64,000 bases of DNA from Dyadobacter sandarakinus (GTDB lineage Bacteria > Bacteroidota > Bacteroidia > Cytophagales > Spirosomataceae), in NCBI RefSeq assembly GCF_016894445.1, contig NZ_CP056775.1, forward strand, positions 3,784,001 to 3,848,000, read 5' to 3'. The notes beneath the pieces are model-generated. The model was not told the origin of the DNA. It made no database searches and saw only the letters and a program-made list of their open reading frames with translations. This document shows, piece by piece, positions 53,226 to 60,799 of this stretch. The first letter of the stretch is position 1. Each line of letters begins with the position of its first letter. The position numbers and the translations under genes are program-made.

Positions 53226-54416
53226 ATGAAATTAAAAATCACCAACGCCACCATCATCACCCCCTACCGCTACATCCGCAATGGTACTGTAATCGTGGAA
53301 AATGGTGTGATACTAGGCATACATCAAGGAAACATCGATTTCCTTGATGCCGAAACCATTGATGCTGCCGGCAACTACGTTGCCCCTGGCTTTATCGATC
53401 TGCATATTCATGGTGGTGGAAACCATGATTTTATGGATGGCAGCGTGGAGGCATTTTTGGGAATTGCTGAGACGCATGCGAAATATGGCACGACGGCCAT
53501 GGTACCCACAACGTTGACCAGCGAAAAAGAGGATCTGCTGGAAACACTGGATTTATACGAAAAGGCAAATGCATTGAATACGAAGGGTGCCCAATTTCTG
53601 GGGATGCACTTGGAAGGCCCTTATTTCGCATTGAGCCAGCGGGGTGCGCAGGATCCCCGCTACATCCGGAACCCTGATCCGGCGGAGTATGAAGAGGTGC
53701 TTGCCTACTCGTCGTCGATCGCCAGATGGAGTGCCGCCCCAGAGCTGCCGGGGGCGATTGATTTTGGTAAAAGGTTAAAACAAAAAGGCATCCTGGCCGC
53801 TGTGGCGCACACGGATGCGATTTATGAAGATGTGCTGGAAGCTTACGAAAATGGCTATACGCTGGCGACACATTTATACTCGGCCATGTCGGGCGTGACG
53901 CGGCGGAATGCATTCCGGTATGCGGGGACGATTGAAAGTGCTTTTTTGCTGGATATGGATGTAGAGATCATCGCCGATGGCTTGCATTTGCCTGCTCCGC
54001 TTTTAAAATTGATTTACAAAATAAAAGGCCCCGATCGCATTGCCCTGATCACCGACGCCATGCGCGCCGCCGGGATGCCCGAAGGTGAAAGTACACTTGG
54101 TTCGCTGAAAAACGGCCTGAAAGTGATCGTGGAGGATGGCGTGGCCAAGCTGCCCGACCGGACGTCATTTGCAGGGAGTGTCTCCACCGCCGATCGGCTT
54201 GTCAGAAATATGGTGCAGATGGCGGATGTGTCGCTGCTGGATGCCGTGCGGATGATGAGCGCTACGCCGGCACGCATCATGGGCGTGGACGGTAGCAAAG
54301 GTACACTGGTGGCCGGGAAGGATGCAGACATCGTCATTTTCAACGAAAATATTGAAGTCCAGACCACCATCGTGCGTGGAAAGGTCATTTACCAGAAAGA
54401 AAAAAATACCATTTAA
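53226..54416 (+). CDS. nagA: N-acetylglucosamine-6-phosphate deacetylase
   Basis: NagA hydrolyses GlcNAc-6-phosphate to glucosamine-6-phosphate and acetate in the cytoplasm. The 396-residue amidohydrolase has the metal motif DLHIHGGG (His60, His62), FLGMHLEGPYF with the bridging Glu, VAHTDA and ATHLYSAM supplying further His ligands, and LITDAMRAAG with the catalytic Asp. Length and motif set are complete. It is 12 bp upstream of nagB and clearly co-transcribed. Confidence 0.97.
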   Translation: MKLKITNATIITPYRYIRNGTVIVENGVILGIHQGNIDFLDAETIDAAGNYVAPGFIDLHIHGGGNHDFMDGSVEAFLGIAETHAKYGTTAMVPTTLTSEKEDLLETLDLYEKANALNTKGAQFLGMHLEGPYFALSQRGAQDPRYIRNPDPAEYEEVLAYSSSIARWSAAPELPGAIDFGKRLKQKGILAAVAHTDAIYEDVLEAYENGYTLATHLYSAMSGVTRRNAFRYAGTIESAFLLDMDVEIIADGLHLPAPLLKLIYKIKGPDRIALITDAMRAAGMPEGESTLGSLKNGLKVIVEDGVAKLPDRTSFAGSVSTADRLVRNMVQMADVSLLDAVRMMSATPARIMGVDGSKGTLVAGKDADIVIFNENIEVQTTIVRGKVIYQKEKNTI

Positions 54417-54428
54417 CTACACTACAAA

Positions 54429-55205
54429 ATGAAGGTTGACCAACTGGAAATAAGGATATTCGAAACCAGAAAAGAAATGGGTGAAGCCGCGGCTGTGACG
54501 GTAGCGGGCAAGATCCGTGAACTGCAATCGGGAAAGGAATTTATCAACATCATTTTCGCTTCTGCCCCCTCGCAAAATGAGTTTCTGGCTGCATTGAAAC
54601 AGGAACCCGGCATTGCCTGGGAGCGGATCAATGCATTTCATATGGATGAATATGTGGGCCTGCCAGCCGACGCGCCCCAGACTTTCGGTAATTTTCTGAA
54701 AGTAAACCTGTTTGATTTCGTCCCGATGCATTCCATTCACTACCTCGACGGTAACGCTACCGATCCGGAAAAAGAATGTGCGCGCTATGCCGGTCTGCTG
54801 GAACAATACCCGACGGACATTGTGTGCCTGGGTATAGGGGAGAATGGTCACCTCGCATTTAACGACCCGCATGTCGCATTTTTTGATGACCCCCTGACCG
54901 TAAAAATCGTGGAGCTGGACGATGCCTGCCGCAACCAGCAGGTAAACGACGGCTGCTTCCGGACCTTCGGCGAAGTGCCCGCCACGGCGCTGACTTTGAC
55001 GATTCCCACCCTTTTGAAAGCAAAATACGCCTATGCCATGGTACCCGGCCCAAACAAGGCGCAGGCGATTTACAATACTTTGAATGAAGAAATTCAGCAG
55101 GATTATCCGGCTACGATCCTGCGGATGCACCCGAATGCCGTACTTTTCATTGACAAGGCGAGTTCAGGGATGCTGAAAGAAATTTCGTCGTACAGTAGGG
55201 CCTAG
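54429..55205 (+). CDS. nagB: Glucosamine-6-phosphate deaminase
   Basis: NagB converts glucosamine-6-phosphate to fructose-6-phosphate and ammonia, feeding glycolysis. The 258-residue product has FHMDEYVGLPAD, the catalytic block LGIGENGHLAFNDP, and the C-terminal YAMVPGPNKAQAIYNTL. Size matches the family. It follows nagA by 12 bp and precedes a lipoprotein Gfo/Idh gene by 43 bp. Confidence 0.95.
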   Translation: MKVDQLEIRIFETRKEMGEAAAVTVAGKIRELQSGKEFINIIFASAPSQNEFLAALKQEPGIAWERINAFHMDEYVGLPADAPQTFGNFLKVNLFDFVPMHSIHYLDGNATDPEKECARYAGLLEQYPTDIVCLGIGENGHLAFNDPHVAFFDDPLTVKIVELDDACRNQQVNDGCFRTFGEVPATALTLTIPTLLKAKYAYAMVPGPNKAQAIYNTLNEEIQQDYPATILRMHPNAVLFIDKASSGMLKEISSYSRA

Positions 55206-55248
55206 TCGCAGACGGGCTATCTTGCAAGTATTACCTCAATCCATTCAA

Positions 55249-56634
55249 ATGAGAAAAGAAATCCTGACCATCGCTTTATTGGGTGCAATGACATTGAACC
55301 AGGGATGCAATTCGAAGAAAGAGGGGGAAGAAAAAAGTGCGGAAGACAAAAAACCATTGAGCCTGATCATGGTCGAGCCGGGGCATTTTCATGCGGCTTT
55401 GGTACAAAAATCCATGTACCCGGACGTGGACTCGGTGGTGCATGTGTACGCCAGCGAAGGTCCCGACGTGAAGGCTTACCTCGACAAAGTGGAGAAATAC
55501 AATGCCCGGCCAGACGATCCGACGCACTGGAAGGAGGAAGTATATACAGGAACGGACTTCCTGCAAAAGATGCTTTCTGATAAAAAGGGCAACGTGGTGG
55601 TGCTCGCGGGTAATAACCAGAAGAAGACCGACTACATCAAACAATCCGTGGACGCTGGTCTTAATGTACTGGCTGACAAGCCGATGGCGATCGATGCGGC
55701 GGGATTTGAGAAACTGAAAGCTGCATTTGAGAGTGCAGAAAAAAATAAGGTACTGCTGTACGACATCATGACGGAGCGGTACGAGATCACCAATGCATTG
55801 CAGCGCGAGCTGGCTGCATTGCCGCAGATTTTTGGCGAGTTACAAAAAGGGACGCCCCAGGACCCGGCCATATCGAAGGAAAGTGTGCACCATTTTTTCA
55901 AATACATTTCGGGCGAAGCATTGGTACGTCCTACGTGGTTTTTTGATGTAAAACAGCAGGGTGAAGGCATGGTTGACGTGACGACGCACCTGGTGGATTT
56001 GGTGCAATGGAGCGCTTTTCCGAACGAGTCGATCAACTATGAAAAAGATGTGAAAATCCTCAATGCCAAACGTACTGCCACGCATCTTACGCCTTCGCAG
56101 TTCAAGCTCGTCACCAAGACCGACAAGTATCCGGACTTTTTGAGCAAAGATTTGAAAGACAGCACATTGAACGTGTATTCGAATGGTGAAATGAACTATA
56201 CGCTGAAAGGTGTGCACGCCAAAGTGTCGGTGCTATGGAATTTCCAGGCGCCGGAAGGCACGGGCGACACGCATTATTCGGTGATGAAAGGCTCCAAAGC
56301 AAACCTGATCATCCGCCAGGGCAAAGACCAGAATTACAAGCCGGTACTCTACATCGAACCCACCGACAAAGGCGACCGATACGCCGAGGGCCTGGCCGCG
56401 GCTTTCAAGCGGGTGCAGGGCGAATACCCGGGCATCGAGCTGAAAAAAATCGGCACGGGCTGGGAAGTAGTAGTGCCTAAAAAATACGACAACGGCCACG
56501 AAGCGCACTTCGCGCAGGTAGCGAATAAGTATATGGAGTATTTGAAAGTCGGCAAGCTGCCGGCCTGGGAAGTGCCGAATATGCTGGCGAAGTATTGGAT
56601 TACTACTGAGGCGTTGAAGCGGGCGAAGGAGTAG
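55249..56634 (+). CDS. Lipoprotein Gfo/Idh/MocA-family oxidoreductase
   Basis: This 461-residue protein has a lipoprotein signal (GAMTLNQGC), so it is envelope-anchored. The Rossmann-like domain begins LIMVEPGHFHAALVQKS, without the standard GxGxxG, and has the motif VLADKPMAID where the family has EKP. A putative-oxidoreductase C-terminal domain follows (FDVKQQGEGMVDVTTHLVDL then VQW). ATG 55249 is used since it starts the lipoprotein signal directly. It is the third exported member of this superfamily in the locus and ends the Nag gene run. Confidence 0.85.
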   Translation: MRKEILTIALLGAMTLNQGCNSKKEGEEKSAEDKKPLSLIMVEPGHFHAALVQKSMYPDVDSVVHVYASEGPDVKAYLDKVEKYNARPDDPTHWKEEVYTGTDFLQKMLSDKKGNVVVLAGNNQKKTDYIKQSVDAGLNVLADKPMAIDAAGFEKLKAAFESAEKNKVLLYDIMTERYEITNALQRELAALPQIFGELQKGTPQDPAISKESVHHFFKYISGEALVRPTWFFDVKQQGEGMVDVTTHLVDLVQWSAFPNESINYEKDVKILNAKRTATHLTPSQFKLVTKTDKYPDFLSKDLKDSTLNVYSNGEMNYTLKGVHAKVSVLWNFQAPEGTGDTHYSVMKGSKANLIIRQGKDQNYKPVLYIEPTDKGDRYAEGLAAAFKRVQGEYPGIELKKIGTGWEVVVPKKYDNGHEAHFAQVANKYMEYLKVGKLPAWEVPNMLAKYWITTEALKRAKE

Positions 56635-56645
56635 CCCTTGTTGAC

Positions 56646-56764
56646 TTTGTCACCCTGAGCGGACCGGGCCGCCGGGCGGTCGAAGGGCGAGGTCGCGACC
56701 GCGTTGGCCCCTCGGCCGCATTTGGTACCGCATCAGCCCTTCGACTCCGCTCAGGGTGACAAAT
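56646..56764. repeat. Intergenic inverted repeat, copy 3, with 15-bp GC insertion in one arm
   Basis: The left arm (56646-56688) carries CCGGGCCGCCGGGCG inserted between GCGGA and GTCGAAGG of the core; the right arm (56736-56764) is standard. It follows the last oxidoreductase gene and may act as its transcription or stability signal. Confidence 0.85.
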
Positions 56765-56829
56765 GTGAAGTGAGCAGCGTGGTGGCGCTGCTCATTTTTT
56801 TTGTTTAACTGATGCAAATGTTGCTTCTA

Positions 56830-57081
56830 TCAATTTGAACTGGCAGACAAACTTTCCACCTTCTCAAAAAACCTCAACAACTCCCTAAAACAAAAGTAAG
56901 TATGATGCAAATCCGGGTCGTGGCCGAGCTCCTGCAAGGCCATAATGTACCCGTCGAACATCGTCCAAAGCTCCTCCTTCCACCGCCCGGCGCTACTGCT
57001 GCTCAGCAGGGTATTCACTTCTTTGCCGTAAGCTAACAGGACTTCGTCGGAAGGTAGGGTAATGTGTGTTTTTGTGTTCAT
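56830..57081 (-). CDS. Small protein, unknown
   Basis: This 83-residue, mainly helical, acidic product has no signal peptide or recognised domain; it contains LWTMFDGYIMALQELGHDP and TYFCFRELLRFFEK. It lies alone between two intergenic repeat elements, on the opposite strand to its neighbours. The amphipathic helices and ATG start make a real gene plausible; no function can be given. Confidence 0.5.
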   Translation of the reverse strand: MNTKTHITLPSDEVLLAYGKEVNTLLSSSSAGRWKEELWTMFDGYIMALQELGHDPDLHHTYFCFRELLRFFEKVESLSASSN

Positions 57082-57137
57082 GTTTTTTTGAGGTTTTTAA
57101 TGTGTGAAAATGAAATTTGTTACGCTGAACTCACCAA

Positions 57138-57251
57138 CCTTTGTCACCCTGAGCGGAGTCGAAGGGCCGACGCGGCAGCCACAAAGCACTTCCCGGCGAC
57201 CTTCTTGCTTCGACCGCCCGGCGGCCCGGTCCGCTCAGCATGACAAAGGTG
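57138..57251. repeat. Intergenic inverted repeat, copy 4, with 15-bp GC insertion in one arm
   Basis: The left arm (57138-57166) is standard and the right arm (57208-57251) carries the same 15-bp GC insertion as copy 3, in opposite orientation. It occupies the gap before the HTH gene; the remaining 130 bp up to 57382 shows no gene. Confidence 0.85.
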
Positions 57252-57382
57252 AGCTAGCTCAGCCGCTACACCGCAAAACTTGCTTCTTCACACCAGGTAA
57301 CCAACCACCACCCCATGTAAATTACCCAAAAACTTACCGACGGATTTATATAAATTGCCCCTTTAACCAAACACCTTTCCGC

Positions 57383-57805
57383 ATGACACATACTACCGCC
57401 AACCCGAAGATTCACGAGGGACGAAACCTCAAACGGTTCCGCGAAATGCTCGGAATCAAACAAGATGTGCTCGCTTTCGAGCTCGGCGACGAATGGAACC
57501 AGCAAAAAGTTTCGCTCCTCGAACAAAAAGAAAAAATCGATGCCGACATCCTCGAACAAGTTTCCGCGATTCTTAAAATCCCCGCTGAGGCAATTCGGAA
57601 TTTTGATGAAGATCAGGCAATTAATATTATTTCAAATACATTTCACGATCAGGCTTATCTAGGTAACCCGCATTCAACATTTAATGTAAATCCAATTGCA
57701 GAAATAAGAAGATTGCATGAGGAGAAAATGGAGCTTTATGAGCGGATGTTGAAGGAGAAGGATGAGATGATGGGGAGGTTGGAGCGGTTGATTGGGGGGA
57801 AGTAG
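57383..57805 (+). CDS. XRE-like helix-turn-helix transcriptional regulator
   Basis: This 140-residue protein begins MTHTTANPKIHEGRNLKRF and has an XRE HTH at about 12-65 (MLGIKQDVLAFELGDEWNQQ, VSLLEQKEKIDADILEQV) and a C-terminal coiled coil (IRRLHEEKMELYERMLKEKD). I use ATG 57383; longer readings would translate the intergenic repeat. Similar stand-alone HTH proteins are frequent in Bacteroidota accessory DNA. It marks the left edge of an AT-richer stretch. Confidence 0.85.
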   Translation: MTHTTANPKIHEGRNLKRFREMLGIKQDVLAFELGDEWNQQKVSLLEQKEKIDADILEQVSAILKIPAEAIRNFDEDQAINIISNTFHDQAYLGNPHSTFNVNPIAEIRRLHEEKMELYERMLKEKDEMMGRLERLIGGK

Positions 57806-57847
57806 ATTATTAACACATAAGCTGTATACCGTCAATGTATTAATATC

Positions 57848-58141
57848 ATGGATAAAAGCGAAAAGGATTTCAGAAAGCAGATTCAAAATGACCTGCGTAA
57901 AAAAGCCGCGGAAGAATTTGAGGCAAGTTTACCGATGAGCCGCGCAAAATTTGAAGAATTGTTCGACTACTTAGACGAAGAACTGCAAGAACAATCATGT
58001 GATGACACACCTGCATTAACCAAAACTTTCCTCGAAAACGAAAACATCGCGAACATAGACGAAGTCGTGAAATGGCTAGCCGACGAAGGAGGTTATTGCG
58101 ATTGTGAGATACTTGCGAACGTTGAGGAGCAGTTTGAGTAG
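57848..58141 (+). CDS. DUF2695-like protein
   Basis: This 97-residue acidic soluble protein has a conserved-looking central helix (MSRAKFEELFDYLDEELQ) and C-terminal WLADEGGYCDCEILANVEEQ, which resembles DUF2695 with its CDCE-like motif. Function unknown. The frame is intact and the ATG is followed by a highly charged N-terminus. The HepT-like remnant overlaps its 3' end in another frame. Confidence 0.7.
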   Translation: MDKSEKDFRKQIQNDLRKKAAEEFEASLPMSRAKFEELFDYLDEELQEQSCDDTPALTKTFLENENIANIDEVVKWLADEGGYCDCEILANVEEQFE

Positions 58142-58427
58142 CAATCATACTCAATATTCAATCCACTTGGCTGAATACGCGAGCAACGCGCCGTCGAAAG
58201 AAACATTTAAAATCATCGGCGAGGCGATGAACCGCATTATCAAGAAGGACAGCACCATCCAAATCACTAATTCCCGAAAGCTTGTCGATGTTCGAAATCG
58301 GATCATTGATGGTAATGATTCGATTTCGGATGATATTGTTTGGGGGATTGTTATAAAGCACTTACCCCTTTTAATGATTGAAGTTGAAGCATTGATAAAT
58401 TCATCAAACTGCTCTCGAGAAATTTGA
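58104..58427 (+). pseudogene. HepT-like (DUF86) toxin remnant, motif lost
   Basis: The segment ETFKIIGEAMNRIIKKDSTI, continuing ITNSRKLVDVRNRII, and then DDIVWGIVIKHLPLL, is clearly the C-terminal two thirds of a DUF86/HepT protein. The HepT motif RX4HXY normally reads RNRIIHGY; here it is RNRIIDGN, so both His and Tyr are replaced. The N-terminal helices are short or missing and no MntA nucleotidyltransferase gene is adjacent. The only available start (GTG 58104) overlaps the DUF2695 gene. A decayed solitary toxin is the best reading. Confidence 0.6.
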
Positions 58428-58537
58428 CTTATTTACAGTTAAGAGAGTGTTACTTCTGGTCAATTGAATATACTGTAGTGAATTGATTATTTTGGCGTCT
58501 AAGCTACTAAACAATTTAATTTAACAAAGTATCTTAC

Positions 58538-59854
58538 TTAAATGAAGGCAATTTCAAAAACCAAAGTATAGCCCGTTTTGATCGAACCAGTCCATTGCTG
58601 TTTGCTACAAATTAACTTCTTACCGTCAATAATGTATTCCCTTTTATTTTCGAAATTTGAAATACTATACAGATCAGCAACGGAATATTCACCTACTGTT
58701 TTCTTCACTAGTAATTTCATCATTTTAACGAATATTTCTTCTGATGATTCAGCATACTTCACATCATAGATATTCAAATGCAATTTCACACGAGTCACTA
58801 TCTGTTCGCCACCTTCGATATAGTATGATATATTATTGTGGAGAAAAGAATCTCCTGTATCTAAATCCAAAGGGTCCGTTGATGCAAACCAAATGTCATC
58901 TGGCTGCCAGTGGTAGTCACGAGTCTTCAAATTAAACTCCTCTAAAAAATTTCTTGCTAGATGCGGAGTCCAGCCAAGATCAGCAGGCACAATTAATGTC
59001 TGAGTCTCCCTTTTTCTTACCTGCTTGATCTGGCTAATTGAATTCAGAATATCTTCTTTATTATTAATATCTGACAAATGAATTAATCTCGCCCATCGAT
59101 GAACAAAATCCAGATTAAACTTGAAAGTTTTTAAAACTTTGAATAAAGCAAGCTTAACCAGTTTCTTGTCTTTAATTTTGGATTTAATTCCCAAAAATAT
59201 CGCTTCATACCGGACAAAGATGTGTAAGAGGAAGATAAACGGCAAGAAAGAGACAGACATAACAATTGGCAACAAAAATTCTATCAAATTGGCAGTTGTA
59301 GCATACTTTTCTATATCAGCTAACACATAATATAATCGGTAGAACAAAAATATTAAGGTTATCAATGCGATAATAATGCGTAACAGTTTTTCTACGTGCG
59401 AGTATTTAATGTTGCTTTTTGATGAATAATAAAGTATTGACAAGAAAGTCATAAGAGGAATCAAAACTATCTCAGTAGATATGCTTAAATCAAAAAGCTC
59501 AGCGGTAAACGACACCAATCCAGAGAATGCAACCAATTCTATTATCTTAGCTTTGAAATAGTCTTTTTGTTTGCTAATACTATTTATGTCAAATATTTCA
59601 AGAAAGGCGAATGAGACTACCCATAAAATTGTTGTTTTAAGATTTTCAAGCTTCCATAGTCCTATTCCCGACAATGCTCAAATCCATACAACGATATAGA
59701 TTGACGCAATTAAAATGGTTACCAAAATACCTAATACAAAGAGGGACTGTATTACCTCTGCAAGTGCTTTACGAATTGATTTCTGCAATAAAGCCCATAC
59801 AGAAACAACACTAAACCAGATTAAAATGGCAATTTCATGATTATTAAGTGCCAT
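58538..59854 (-). pseudogene. Polytopic membrane protein interrupted by one in-frame TGA
   Basis: From ATG 59854 the frame encodes MALNNHEIAILIWFSVVSVW and on to IASIYIVVWI, then TGA at 59680-59678 (codon 59), then continues ALSGIGLWKLENLKTTILWV for 378 more codons to 58538. The combined 438-residue protein has about seven membrane segments in its first half and a soluble C-terminal half of about 200 residues (VPADLGWTPHLARNFLEEFN, WQPDDIWFASTDPLDLDTGD). The family is unknown to me. A TTG two codons after the TGA could restart translation. Base composition is AT-rich compared with the 50-56 kb genes. Confidence 0.65.
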
Positions 59855-59957
59855 GGATTTTGCTACGCTACACTAGTTTTTGATGCTCAAATCCGAATCT
59901 TCTAATTCATAGATTATCAATCATTTTGTTTGCGTAGGCCTTATATATATTAGGCAT

Positions 59958-60255
59958 TCATCTCCACTCCAACTGCACCCCTTTCCTAACTAAAACCCTT
60001 GAAATACTTCAATAATCCTTTTTCCTTCCGAACTTCTGGACTCGCTTCTTCTGTGAAGCATAGATCATGAGCAGCCCCACAGATTCACCGTAATTCATTC
60101 TACCGGGAGCATGCGGTAGCAGCCGTTTGTTTGATATGTTTGGGTTTTTGTTGGCGGGTAAATGGTTTCTCATTCTTACGAGCAGCATGCCGCCGAGTGT
60201 GCGACGCCCGCAGGATTTGGAACAGCAAGGAGGCGAAATCGGTGTGGTTGTAACC
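59958..60255 (-). pseudogene. Diverged relic of the 3' end of the FAD-oxidoreductase gene
   Basis: These about 300 bp align along their length with 60800-61105, the last about 100 codons of the FAD-dependent oxidoreductase, with many substitutions and small indels. Shared blocks include AGCAGCCCCACAG, TTTTTGTTGGCGGG and GATTTGGAA. In one frame HTDFASLLFQI corresponds to YIDFASLPFQI of the intact protein before a frameshift. It ends within 10 bp of the DUF2442 stop codon. It is AT-richer than the intact gene. Confidence 0.8.
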
Positions 60256-60262
60256 TACTTTG

Positions 60263-60511
60263 TTATGCTTTCGTGAAATTGCTTGCCGCTTCCTCCTTAA
60301 AAAAACAAAAGAAACCTTCAAAGCTTAAATCTTCATCAAGTTTTTCCCAATGAATTCCGAAAGGAGATAATTCGTAGTTTTCCCTATCATCGCTAGACGC
60401 ATTCAATAATCTCGGAAACCACTTTAAAGGATGGCTGCGCTCTTCGCCGGATACGGTTTGGATAAATATATGATCATCCTCGAACCAAACTTTTTTTACT
60501 TCAATTTCCAT
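60263..60511 (-). CDS. DUF2442-like protein (possible antitoxin partner of the DUF4160 protein)
   Basis: This 82-residue protein begins MEIEVKKVWFEDDHIFIQT and has SHPLKWFPRLLNASSDDREN and GIHWEKLDEDLSFEGFF, the usual DUF2442 layout. The ATG at 60511 overlaps the DUF4160 stop by 11 bp, so they are translationally coupled. DUF4160/DUF2442 pairs are often listed as putative toxin-antitoxin modules; that role is not proven here. Confidence 0.8.
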   Translation of the reverse strand: MEIEVKKVWFEDDHIFIQTVSGEERSHPLKWFPRLLNASSDDRENYELSPFGIHWEKLDEDLSFEGFFCFFKEEAASNFTKA

Positions 60512-60734
60512 GATACTCTTTCCATTTAGCAATGATGATTTCCTTGTTTTCTTCAATTAGGGATTCTGCTAAACTAATGTCTTTCCTCTTGATGCCTTTA
60601 TTATCGATCAGCTTAACAGGACTTACCTCAAACTTTGCTTCACCGTCTGCATTCTTAACATGAACATGAATCGGTAAGTGCTCATTGGAATAAAAATAGA
60701 ATCTCAACCCGAAGACTATAAACAATGTAGGCAT
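60501..60734 (-). CDS. DUF4160-like protein (possible toxin partner of the DUF2442 protein)
   Basis: This 77-residue protein reads MPTLFIVFGLRFYFYSNEHL and HIHVHVKN-type PIHVHVKNADGEAKFEV, the diagnostic H-x-P-x-H-x-H core of DUF4160, and ends IIAKWKEYHGN. It is the first gene of the pair and its frame is intact, unlike the other toxin-like genes in this window. The pair lies between the FAD-oxidoreductase gene and a relic of that gene's 3' end. Confidence 0.82.
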   Translation of the reverse strand: MPTLFIVFGLRFYFYSNEHLPIHVHVKNADGEAKFEVSPVKLIDNKGIKRKDISLAESLIEENKEIIIAKWKEYHGN

Positions 60735-60799
60735 ATCGTCTTTTTTCCTAGTGGTGTTATTTACTTATCACAATCTATGAATATTTTACCTAATTCATT

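Noticed and set aside
57104-57382. N-terminal extension of the HTH protein
   Set aside because: The in-frame upstream codons translate an intergenic repeat element; the family starts at the ATG at 57383.
38219-59680. TGA reassigned to Trp in this organism
   Set aside because: Several conserved genes in the window (murF, the CBM6/GH-A gene, the NarL-type regulator, the permease) end in TGA at the expected length, so TGA is a normal stop.
60100-60321. Minus-strand open frame of 73 codons as a new gene
   Set aside because: It joins the end of the DUF2442 region with the oxidoreductase relic; HTDFASLLFQI in it comes from the relic, so it is not an independent gene.
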